6,048 nucleotides of DNA from an uncultured Flavobacteriales bacterium. Lineage in GTDB: Bacteria > Bacteroidota > Bacteroidia > Flavobacteriales > Vicingaceae. The translations under genes and the position numbers were made by a program. Location of the stretch: positions 1-6,048 of the forward strand of contig CAMPHX010000091.1 of the NCBI GenBank assembly GCA_946886085.1, in the 5' to 3' direction. The stretch's first letter is position 1, and each line of letters opens with the position of its first letter. Positions 1 through 5,937 of this stretch are shown in pieces. Under the pieces are notes generated by a model. The model was not told the origin of the DNA. It did no database searches and saw only the letters and a list, made by a program, of their open reading frames with translations.

Positions 1-504
1 TTCAGACTCGATGAGCCGTTTAGTGGTTTCGATGCTATTAATACCAACTTGATTAAATAAGAAATTTTAGAACTAAGAGAAAAAGGTTCTACCATCATTT
101 TTTCTACCCACAATATGGAATCGGTAGAAGAAATTTGTGATGATATTGCTCTTATCAATAAGTCGAGAAAAATATTAGATGGAAAAGTAGTTGATATTAA
201 AAACGAATATAAAACCAATATTTACGAAATAACATTTGAAGGAAATTTAATTGCTTTTACCAATGCACTTTGGACAGGTTTTGAATTGCTTTCAACAGAA
301 AAGAAAGATAACAGAATTGTAGCAAAAGTGAAGGGAATTCAGAAAGATACAAGTCTTAATAAATTACTAGCTACACTGCTAAATGATGTAAATATTATTG
401 CTGTAAAAGAGCATATCCCAACCATGAATGAGATTTTTATTGAAAAAGTAAATGAAGTAATGCCTGATGATTTACCGGAGGAAATGGAAGGGATGATTGT
501 TTAA
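1..504 (+). pseudogene. ABC transporter ATP-binding protein, 3' part, with in-frame stop
   Basis: This is the C-terminal part of an ABC ATPase of the NatA/EcsA-like class that powers ABC-2 export permeases; the 5' part lies outside the window. Reading frame 1 from base 1 shows the end of Walker B (LDEP, 7-18), a D-loop-like stretch (SGFD, 22-33) and the H-loop (STHNM, His codon 109-111). About 90 residues follow that resemble the accessory domain found at the C-terminus of such ATPases (DUF4162 type), and the frame ends at TAA 502-504. The frame is broken by TAA at 58-60, exactly where relatives carry one residue between NLIK and EIL, so it looks like a point nonsense change, not a frameshift. 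The codon before Leu-Asp-Glu is AGA (Arg), where Walker B is normally hydrophobic. The open frame left after the stop (ATG at 115) lacks every catalytic motif, including the H-loop His. The permease follows 52 nt downstream. Family assignment is firm. Whether the stop is a real mutation or an error at a sequence edge cannot be decided here. Confidence 0.8.
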
Positions 505-556
505 TTAGAAATTAGAGGTTTTAATACTGATAACCGAAAAACTGTGAATTGAAAAA

Positions 557-1876
557 ATGAACAAAATAGCTTTAATAATACAACGAGAATACCTTACAAG
601 AGTCAAGAAAACATCATTTATTTTAATGACATTGTTTGGACCAATATTGATGGCAGCACTAATGTTAGTGCCTATTTGGTTAGGATTAAAAGATAAAGAT
701 ATTCAAATAATTGAAGTAATTGACGAAACAGGTCAGTTTATTAACCAATTTGAAAATTCACTTACACTTCAGTTTGATTACGAATTTAAACCAATAGAAG
801 AAGCAAAAGCAGCCTTCTATAAAGAGAAATATACCTCTATTCTTCATATTTCTAATCTTGGTAAACAAACGACAGCACAGCTTTATTATAAGAAGCAACC
901 GGGTATGTCAACTATTAGTAATATAGAATCAACTATAGAAAAAGGGATTAGAAATATTGAGCTGAAAGACAAGTTTAACATAACGAAAGCTCAGTTAGAT
1001 GAAATTCAGCCTGATGTAAAAGTGAATCCAATTGCTTTAAGCGAAACAGGAGGTGAAGAATCTAAAAATGTTGGGGTAAGCACAGTGCTTGGTTTTGCCG
1101 GAGCTATCATGATTTATTTCTTCATATTTATGTACGGAATACAAATTATGCGAGGAGTGATAGAAGAAAAAACCAGCAGAATTGTAGAAATTATTATTTC
1201 TTCTGTAAAGCCTTTTCAGTTGATGATGGGGAAAATTATAGGCATTGCATTGGTAGGATTAACACAGTTTTCGTTGTGGATAATATTATCTATGGGTATT
1301 TACACTATTGCTATGGCAGCAGTGTCATCAGGTGATGTGGCTAATATGGTAAACACAGAACAAATGATGCAAGGCGAACAAATGAATGAAATGACTAAAG
1401 CTGCTAGCTCAACTGATTTAGAAGCTCAAATTTCTGGCATGTTGCAACAAATTCCTATCGCTAAACTATTAATTTCATTTTTGTTTTATTTCTTAGGAGG
1501 TTATTTATTGTACGGAGCATTTTTAGCGGCTATTGGTTCAGCAGTAGATAACGAAGCCGATTCTCAACAATTTATGATGCCGGTAACAATTCCATTAATT
1601 TTTTCATTTGTTGTAGCAGGTACAGTAATGGATAATCCTGATGGAGCATTAGCTTTTTGGTTATCAATAATACCAATTACTTCTCCTGTAATTATGATGG
1701 TAAGAATTCCTTTTGGAGTAGAAACATGGGAGTTATTACTTTCTATGGCACTATTAGTTTTAGGGTTTTTAGGAGCTACCTGGATGGCTGCCAAAATTTA
1801 CCGTACAGGAATTTTAATGTATGGTAAGAAAATTACCTACAAAGAACTTTGGAAATGGCTTTCCTATAAAGGTTAA
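557..1876 (+). CDS. ABC-2 type transporter permease (NatB/YhaP-like)
   Basis: Inner-membrane permease of 439 residues, expected to partner the ATPase encoded just upstream; the substrate is unknown. TM1 is about residues 20-44, followed by a soluble, probably periplasmic, domain (about 45-170) and TM2 (about 175-197). The cytoplasmic coupling segment has E203-E204-K205, R208 and E211 and runs into the KPFQLMMGK stretch (218-226), a hallmark of this permease class. TM3 is about 227-253. A polar loop rich in Met and Gln follows (264-295), then four more hydrophobic segments: about 302-327, 340-357, 366-385 and 393-412. The C-terminus is short and basic, with a GILMYGKK-type ending. Size and topology fit a complete ABC2_membrane_3 protein. 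The ATG at 557 is preceded by an A-rich leader without a Shine-Dalgarno site, and an N-terminus rich in basic residues ahead of TM1 supports this start. NatB (sodium export) is the best-known relative, but that substrate should not be assumed. Confidence 0.92.
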   Translation: MNKIALIIQREYLTRVKKTSFILMTLFGPILMAALMLVPIWLGLKDKDIQIIEVIDETGQFINQFENSLTLQFDYEFKPIEEAKAAFYKEKYTSILHISNLGKQTTAQLYYKKQPGMSTISNIESTIEKGIRNIELKDKFNITKAQLDEIQPDVKVNPIALSETGGEESKNVGVSTVLGFAGAIMIYFFIFMYGIQIMRGVIEEKTSRIVEIIISSVKPFQLMMGKIIGIALVGLTQFSLWIILSMGIYTIAMAAVSSGDVANMVNTEQMMQGEQMNEMTKAASSTDLEAQISGMLQQIPIAKLLISFLFYFLGGYLLYGAFLAAIGSAVDNEADSQQFMMPVTIPLIFSFVVAGTVMDNPDGALAFWLSIIPITSPVIMMVRIPFGVETWELLLSMALLVLGFLGATWMAAKIYRTGILMYGKKITYKELWKWLSYKG

Positions 1877-1884
1877 TTTTTTTA

Positions 1885-2880
1885 ATGGAGAATTATGCCG
1901 TAAAAATATTAGTTGTAAGATACAGTTCCATTGGTGATATTGTACTTACAACTCCTATAGTAAGGTGCTTAAAACAACAGTTGGATGGCAATGTAGAAAT
2001 TCACTATTTAACTAAAAAAAGCTATCGTTCTTTAGTAGAAAATAATCCTTACATCACTAAAGTTCATACCATTGAAAAAAATAATAGTGAAGTTGCTGAA
2101 CAGTTAAAAAATGAGGGTTTTCATTATATCATAGATTTACACAAAAATCTCCGTTCTAAAGGTATCTCTAGAAGATTAGGTACACTGCGTTTTACTTTTG
2201 ATAAACTGAATGTAAAAAAATGGTTGCTGACCAATTTTAAAATAAACTACTTACCTGATATTCATATAGTTGATAGGTATTTTGAAGCTGTAAAATGTTT
2301 AGGAGTTGAGAATGATGGAAAAGGCTTAGATTTTTTTCTTACAGATAATGATAAAGTAACTAATCTTCCAGAAACACATAATAATGGCTATGTTACTATA
2401 GCTATTGGAGCTCAATTTGCAACTAAATGTCTGCCCACAAATAAATTGGTGGAGTTGTGTAATTTGATTCACCAGCCAATAATTTTAGCAGGAGGAAAGG
2501 AAGATGAACAAAAAGCCAATGAGATTATTAGTCAATCTTCCAACAAAAACATATATAATGCTTGCGGAAAGTATTCTATTAATCAGTCGGCATTTATTGT
2601 AAAAAATAGCCAAATCCTCATTACTCACGATACAGGACTAATGCATATTGGAGCAGCCTTGGGAGTAAATATTATTTCCATTTGGGGAAATACTGTTCCT
2701 GCTTTCGGGATGTACCCTTACCTGCCAAAAGAAAAATATGTAATTATAGAAAATAATAATCTTAATTGCCGACCATGTTCTAAAATAGGCTATGATGCTT
2801 GTCCGAAAAAACACTTTAAATGTATGAATGACTTAAGCATGCAAGAAGTGGTGGATAATTTATTAAGGTTTAGAAATTAG
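1885..2880 (+). CDS. Glycosyltransferase family 9 (ADP-heptose:LPS heptosyltransferase-like)
   Basis: A 331-residue GT-B glycosyltransferase of family 9, whose characterised members (WaaC/WaaF) transfer heptose from ADP-heptose to the LPS inner core at the cytoplasmic face of the inner membrane. The N-terminal half opens with the family signature RYSSIGDIVLTTP (residues 12-24), including G17-D18. The C-terminal half has the donor-binding motif HDTGLMHIGAALG (from H248), followed by SIWG and a Pro/Tyr-rich stretch. Four cysteines near the end (C295, C298, C306, C313; spacing C-x2-C-x7-C-x6-C) form a pattern I recall from Bacteroidota members, possibly metal-binding or structural. The ATG at 1885 is the only reasonable start and puts the signature at the usual distance from the N-terminus. 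It begins 8 nt after the permease stop, so co-transcription is likely. The stop codon lies inside a tandem 7-mer repeat that continues downstream. The acceptor sugar, and whether the donor is heptose, are not determined. Confidence 0.92.
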   Translation: MENYAVKILVVRYSSIGDIVLTTPIVRCLKQQLDGNVEIHYLTKKSYRSLVENNPYITKVHTIEKNNSEVAEQLKNEGFHYIIDLHKNLRSKGISRRLGTLRFTFDKLNVKKWLLTNFKINYLPDIHIVDRYFEAVKCLGVENDGKGLDFFLTDNDKVTNLPETHNNGYVTIAIGAQFATKCLPTNKLVELCNLIHQPIILAGGKEDEQKANEIISQSSNKNIYNACGKYSINQSAFIVKNSQILITHDTGLMHIGAALGVNIISIWGNTVPAFGMYPYLPKEKYVIIENNNLNCRPCSKIGYDACPKKHFKCMNDLSMQEVVDNLLRFRN

Positions 2881-2938
2881 AAATTAGAGATTGGTTGAGA
2901 GTACTTAGAAGTACTTATGAGTATTTAGGAGTTTGAAA
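2870..2938. repeat. Degenerate tandem repeats (7-mers then 10-mers) after the GT9 gene
   Basis: Three near-identical 7-mers (TTAGAAA, TTAGAAA, TTAGAGA; 2870-2890) overlap the last codons and the TAG stop of the glycosyltransferase gene. After a TTGGTTGAGA-like link come four degenerate 10-mers: GAGTACTTAG (2899-2908), AAGTACTTAT (2909-2918), GAGTATTTAG (2919-2928) and GAGTTTGAAA (2929-2938). The link sequence recurs as TCGGTTGAGA at 2939-2948, bracketing the 10-mer array. The 14-mer attagaaattagag at 2876-2889 is also present at 504-517, directly at the end of the ATPase gene. No coding sense or promoter is apparent. Confidence 0.75.
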
Positions 2939-3183
2939 TCGGTTGAGATGTTTTGTGAGTTTAGAAAACTTCCACTATGATGAAGACCGACCTTTGATTA
3001 ATTTAGCTAGTTTTCTTGAGGTTACAATTTAGTGAGAGCTTTGTGGAAGCAATCCTTGAACTACGAAAATAAAAAAAAGAACAGGCGTTAGTGCCTTTTA
3101 CTTGGTAGCTAAAAACAAAACAGTTTCAGGGCTTGGGTTGTGTGGCAAATTTAACCGCTTAGAAAACCATAAATTAATCAGCA

Positions 3184-3222
3184 GTCTTGATTTTTTGTTT
3201 CTTTTGTATTAAGACAAAAGAA
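3184..3222. repeat. Two overlapping, mutually exclusive inverted repeats
   Basis: The 9-mer ttcttttgt (3199-3207) is the exact reverse complement of acaaaagaa (3214-3222), with a 6-nt loop. An alternative pairing joins gtcttgat (3184-3191) to attaagac (3208-3215), 8 bp with one G·T and a 16-nt loop. The two cannot form together. There is no adjoining gene whose leader this could be, so I treat it as part of a dispersed repeat, not as a riboswitch. Confidence 0.6.
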
Positions 3223-3361
3223 GAGCAAATATTCCAGTTTTCTGAAAACCAATCAATATTAGTACTAAACTTTCCTCTAATATAAAAGATTCCCGATAAT
3301 TTTTCCGTTGCACTCCAAAATTTCGAGAATGACGGTTGAGTGGGGTTTTGCATTGGGAACT

Positions 3362-3378
3362 CCTCCCTTTAGGGGAGG
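3362..3378. repeat. GC-rich hairpin downstream of the small membrane protein gene
   Basis: cctccc (3362-3367) pairs exactly with gggagg (3373-3378) around a 5-nt loop, in otherwise AT-rich DNA. It is followed by a G-rich run with a duplicated AGGGGCT (in 3386-3398). It lies 22 nt past the stop of the leftward gene ending at 3401, so it could help end that transcript, but no U-tract follows it on the minus strand. It may equally be a dispersed intergenic repeat. Confidence 0.55.
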
Positions 3379-3400
3379 TGTTGGTAGGGGCTAGGGGCTT

Positions 3401-3712
3401 TTAATAAAACAAATAATAAGTAAGAGCTAATAAAATTCCAATATAGATGATTACTCTTTTGTTAATCATACCAGTATTATTTCTTCTAGCGTAACCATTT
3501 CCCCAATCTTCTCTAATTCTCGATTGATATTCAGAATTGCTATATTCTGAAGCACTTGTCGGATTTTTTTCGTTTTCAACTTCTTTTTTTATCAGAGCAA
3601 TACGTTTTTCTAATTTTTCTTTACGCTCGTCATAATAACGTGGGGTATATTCAAATTGTGTAGGTCTTTTGGTATAAATACCAAACATTTTGGGGATTCT
3701 TGGTGCTTGCAT
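3401..3712 (-). CDS. Small conserved-looking protein with C-terminal membrane anchor, function unknown
   Basis: A 103-residue protein that I recognise only as a type of hypothetical protein seen in Bacteroidota; I assign no function. It starts MQAPRIPKMF, followed by an aromatic/basic patch with PRYYDERKE (residues 24-32). A charged stretch of about 27-50, rich in Lys and Glu, is likely helical or a short coiled coil. A Ser/Asn/Glu-rich linker runs to about 83. A single hydrophobic segment (about 87-103, preceded by Lys85-Arg86) reaches the last residue. This suggests a tail-anchored protein with its N-terminal domain in the cytoplasm. There is no signal peptide. The ATG at 3712 is the natural start. 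The gene lies 69 nt downstream of the HD-hydrolase gene on the same strand, so read-through transcription is plausible. It is probably a real gene: the conserved-looking N-terminus and hydrophobic tail are not what a shadow frame would give. Confidence 0.8.
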   Translation of the reverse strand: MQAPRIPKMFGIYTKRPTQFEYTPRYYDERKEKLEKRIALIKKEVENEKNPTSASEYSNSEYQSRIREDWGNGYARRNNTGMINKRVIIYIGILLALTYYLFY

Positions 3713-3781
3713 AATTTAGAAAATTTTCAACTACTAAATTACTAACTTTTAAGAAAAGATAAAATTGTTGTGGACAGCAAT

Positions 3782-4435
3782 TTATTTTTCCCCTTCCCAT
3801 TCTTTATAAAACTCTTCTAAAAACTGCTCCATGTAATTGTGGCGATGTGCTGCCATAGCTTTTCCTGTGGTGGTATTCATTCGGTCTTTTAGTAAAAGTA
3901 ATTTCTCATAAAAATGATTGATGGTAGGTGCGGTACTATTTTTATATTCCTCTTTACTCATATTTAAGTTGGGTTGGATATTGGGATTGTACATAGCTCT
4001 GTTTTTAAAACCTCCATAATTAAACGTTCGAGCAATTCCAATTGCTCCCATGGCGTCTAGTCTGTCAGCATCTTGTACAACAGCTAATTCAGTAGAGTTA
4101 AATGCTTGCTCAAAATTTCCTCCTTTAAAGGAAATGTGTTGGATAATCTTTTCAACATGTGCAATGAGTTCTTCTTCAACAGAAATGGATTGCAAAAACT
4201 CACGGGCTTTTTTCGGACCAATACTTTCGTCACCATCATTAAATTTAGCATCGGCAATATCATGCAATAAAGCTCCTAGTTCAACTACCAATAGGTTTGT
4301 TTTTTCTGTTGCAGCAATTTTTTTAGCTAATTGCCAAACTCTGTAAATATGCCACCAATCATGTCCTCCTTCTGCATTAGCTAAGGTTTTTTTTACAAAC
4401 TTTACGGTCTGATCTATTATTTCCTGATGAGTCAT
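3782..4435 (-). CDS. HD-domain phosphohydrolase (YpgQ/YedJ type)
   Basis: A cytoplasmic metal-dependent phosphohydrolase of about 217 residues. Numbered from the ATG at 4433-4435, the metal-site motifs are GHDWWH (H25, H29), LLHD (H58-D59) and QDADRLDA (D122 the likely fourth ligand, then D124 and D127), followed by GAIGIART. This arrangement is that of the YpgQ/YedJ group; Bacillus YpgQ has been described as a Mn-dependent hydrolase of deoxynucleoside triphosphates, so a nucleotide pool role is possible but not shown. Length fits a complete family member. A TTG five codons upstream (4448-4450) could extend it by MFHQE, but I prefer the ATG because relatives begin close to this HQEII-like segment and TTG starts are uncommon here. 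A 12-bp direct repeat spans the start region, so the extra residues look like a recent duplication. The small membrane protein gene follows 69 nt downstream. No convincing promoter was seen. Confidence 0.9.
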   Translation of the reverse strand: MTHQEIIDQTVKFVKKTLANAEGGHDWWHIYRVWQLAKKIAATEKTNLLVVELGALLHDIADAKFNDGDESIGPKKAREFLQSISVEEELIAHVEKIIQHISFKGGNFEQAFNSTELAVVQDADRLDAMGAIGIARTFNYGGFKNRAMYNPNIQPNLNMSKEEYKNSTAPTINHFYEKLLLLKDRMNTTTGKAMAAHRHNYMEQFLEEFYKEWEGEK

Positions 4436-4445
4436 TTCCTGATGA
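4419..4445. repeat. 12-bp direct repeat straddling the HD-hydrolase start codon
   Basis: atttcctgatga occurs at 4419-4430 and again at 4434-4445, a period of 15 bp. On the minus strand this gives the HQEM-THQEI duplication at the possible N-terminus and places AGGA immediately before the ATG. It looks like a small in-frame tandem duplication that created or moved a start codon. Confidence 0.7.
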
Positions 4446-4526
4446 AACAAATATTATGATGAAACTATTTAAGTTGAACGATTTTAATGCAAATTAAGGA
4501 TTAAATTCACTAACTATAACAAATTT

Positions 4527-4647
4527 AACCACATAGATTTCTAAGATATCATAGAAAGTAAGTTATAGTTTCTCATAGTTTTCCGCCACTGGCGGAAAAA
4601 ACTATATGTTGCTTAGGTAGAACTTTTTACTATGTTTCTATGTGGTT
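4527..4647. repeat. 121-bp palindromic intergenic repeat element
   Basis: The element is bounded by perfect 10-bp inverted ends, aaccacatag (4527-4536) and ctatgtggtt (4638-4647). Inside are further complementary words: ctaag (4541-4545) with cttag (4612-4616). At the centre is a GC-rich hairpin in which ttttccgcc (4579-4587) pairs with ggcggaaaa (4591-4599) around a 3-nt loop, flanked by catag and actat words that continue the pairing imperfectly. The element fills most of the gap between two leftward genes, ending about 10 nt from the stop of the PagL-like gene. It contains no open frame and no T-tract behind the central hairpin. It resembles a MITE-like or REP-like dispersed palindrome; it could also serve as a transcript 3' end or RNA-stability structure. 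Confidence 0.75.
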
Positions 4648-4656
4648 TGCAGTTGT

Positions 4657-5877
4657 TTAATTTATTCTATAAATATATCCAAAAGAGAGTTCGCTAAAAT
4701 CTGCTTGACCGGCATTGGCTTTAATATACGGACCAATATAAAAATTGTGTTTTGGTAATTTATTAGCATTAATGGCGTATAAATTCAATCCTAAACGAGT
4801 AGAAAATCCTTTCTTAAAATAAGATTTGAATTTCATATACCCTTCAAATTGTTTATTTAGTGGAAAATCTTTTTCATACTGTTTGTAAAAAGGTTTGTAT
4901 ACATTTATTCCTATTTCTACATTCATGCTAACATGTCCCATTAAAAGCTCTGCGTTTGCGTGTACAACAACATTAGAAGCATACTTTTTTGGACTATCGG
5001 TATAATCGGTTAAATTTCTTGAAGTAATTTGATGATGGTAAACATCGTAGTAGCGATAAGTTGCTCCAAATCCCCATCTAAAATGCTGGTTAATGGTTTT
5101 TCCTGTAAAAATAGAAGTGGAGTGAACTAATTTTTTTTCTCCACCAACTGGGCCGTCTTTATCGCCATACTCATGAAATCCTAAACCGTAACTAATGCCA
5201 ATATCTCTGCTTTTAGATTTAATTTCGGGCTTAATGGGTTTTTTAGTTAGCTGGTAAGTAGCCAAATCTTTTTTGTAAAACTGAGCTGAAAGACTTAATA
5301 ATGCTGAGTTTAATCCGAAGTTAGGTAATTGGGTATGTCCGTTTGAAGCATGAGAAAAAATGAGTCCTAATTTTAAATTCATACCTGGTTTTTCACTTAT
5401 GGTTTTGTAAGCTCCTGCTAGAAAAGACCATTTAAATGGCGAACCGATATTTACATTTCTTCGGTTGGAAATACTATCGTAAAAAGTAGTGAAATAGGCA
5501 GCTCCCAAACTTAATTTAAAATAGATTGGTTTTTCTTTCTGATTAAAAACATTAAAAGCAATAAAAGTCATGATACTGTATTCATCTCCAAAAATTTTTT
5601 CATTTCCGATAGATGAATAAAACAAAGAAATTCCTGTTTGCGGAAAGTTATAATATTTAGCCCAAGTGCTGTTGCTATCGGTTTTTAATGAGCCAATATT
5701 TACAGCTAACCCATGTTGAAGTCGAGTAGGAGGGAATTTATTTAAGTAATTTGGAACTACTTTTCCTGCCATGTATTCTGACTCTATGAAGAATGCTCGT
5801 TTATTTTCTTGAGCCAACAAATCAGTCGAACACCAGAGTGTGATTAAGAATAATATGTAGCCGAAGTGTTTGATAAT
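4657..5877 (-). CDS. PagL-like lipid A deacylase / acyloxyacyl hydrolase family outer-membrane protein
   Basis: Predicted outer-membrane beta-barrel enzyme that would remove an acyl chain from lipid A at the cell surface. The first TTG start (5818-5820) would give 387 residues and remove the signal peptide. The frame stays open upstream to a TGA at 5902-5904 and encodes IIKHFGYILFLITLWC followed by STDLLAQENK: a basic n-region, hydrophobic core and Ala-Gln cleavage site. I therefore set the start at ATT 5875-5877 (406 residues), one base from ATG; no ATG, GTG or CTG start exists in frame after the TGA. The catalytic-type motif H-A-S-N-G (H157, S159 in TTG numbering; about H176, S178 here) is followed by PNFGLN, matching the PagL His-x-Ser pair. 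The position of PagL's catalytic Glu is Asn, as I recall being usual in Bacteroidota relatives. The second half (about 190 residues) alternates polar and aromatic strands and ends FGYIYRIN, an outer-membrane C-terminal pattern. Family call is good; the start is uncertain. Confidence 0.8.
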   Translation of the reverse strand: MIKHFGYILFLITLWCSTDLLAQENKRAFFIESEYMAGKVVPNYLNKFPPTRLQHGLAVNIGSLKTDSNSTWAKYYNFPQTGISLFYSSIGNEKIFGDEYSIMTFIAFNVFNQKEKPIYFKLSLGAAYFTTFYDSISNRRNVNIGSPFKWSFLAGAYKTISEKPGMNLKLGLIFSHASNGHTQLPNFGLNSALLSLSAQFYKKDLATYQLTKKPIKPEIKSKSRDIGISYGLGFHEYGDKDGPVGGEKKLVHSTSIFTGKTINQHFRWGFGATYRYYDVYHHQITSRNLTDYTDSPKKYASNVVVHANAELLMGHVSMNVEIGINVYKPFYKQYEKDFPLNKQFEGYMKFKSYFKKGFSTRLGLNLYAINANKLPKHNFYIGPYIKANAGQADFSELSFGYIYRIN

Positions 5878-5902
5878 TTCTTTGTAAATAGAAAAATGGA
5901 TT

Positions 5903-5910
5903 CAAAAATA
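5903..5910 (-). promoter_or_regulatory. Candidate Bacteroidota -7 box for the PagL-like gene
   Basis: Read on the minus strand this is TATTTTTG, an exact match to the Bacteroidota -7 consensus TAnnTTTG. It would place transcription initiation near 5893-5898, about 20 nt before the ATT/ATC codons where the signal peptide begins. The -33 partner is weak: TTTG at 5937-5940 is 26 nt away, longer than usual, and TTG at 5921-5923 is only 10 nt away. AT-rich DNA yields such boxes by chance. Confidence 0.3.
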
Positions 5911-5937
5911 CATATAAAAACAATTGTGGTTAAAAAC

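Larger units (their letters stand above)
2881..3400. other. Gene-free convergent intergenic region built of degenerate repeats
   Basis: This 520-nt stretch separates the rightward ABC/GT9 unit from the leftward units. I find no supportable gene. Its parts are the tandem repeats at 2870-2938; a middle section holding ttccac near 2970 and gtggaag near 3043 as a distant inverted pair; a block at 3060-3222 with an open but start-less frame of about 50 codons and two overlapping inverted repeats; and a GC-richer end (about 3287-3400) with imperfect hairpins. The texture resembles the dispersed intergenic repeats familiar from Bacteroidota genomes. That is a recollection, not a search result. No T-tracted terminator was found for either convergent unit. 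Confidence 0.6.

Noticed and set aside
115..504. A separate 129-residue gene starting at ATG 115
   Set aside because: Frame 1 upstream clearly continues the ATPase through Walker B, D-loop and H-loop; the ATG is an internal Met just after the H-loop, so this is the tail of a broken gene.
1564..1794. Open frame of 76 codons on the minus strand
   Set aside because: It lies wholly inside the well-supported permease gene in antisense and shows no domain or leader of its own.
2870..2938. A small CRISPR array
   Set aside because: The units are 7 and 10 bp, directly abutting and degenerate, with no spacers and no cas gene nearby.
3184..3222. A riboswitch or attenuator suggested by alternative pairings
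   Set aside because: No gene begins downstream on either strand at a suitable distance, and the region looks like a dispersed repeat.
4050..4346. Open frame of 98 codons on the plus strand
   Set aside because: It is antisense to the HD hydrolase motifs, rich in Ser/Cys/Phe in a way typical of a shadow frame, with no supporting signal.
4579..4599. Intrinsic terminator at the central hairpin of the palindromic element
   Set aside because: The stem is strong but is followed by A-rich sequence on the plus strand and AACTATGAG on the minus strand, so there is no U-tract in either direction.
5902..5904. TGA read as a sense codon (recoding)
   Set aside because: No selenocysteine-type structure or family precedent is visible, the other in-frame stop in the window is TAA, and a lost or non-canonical start explains the data more simply.
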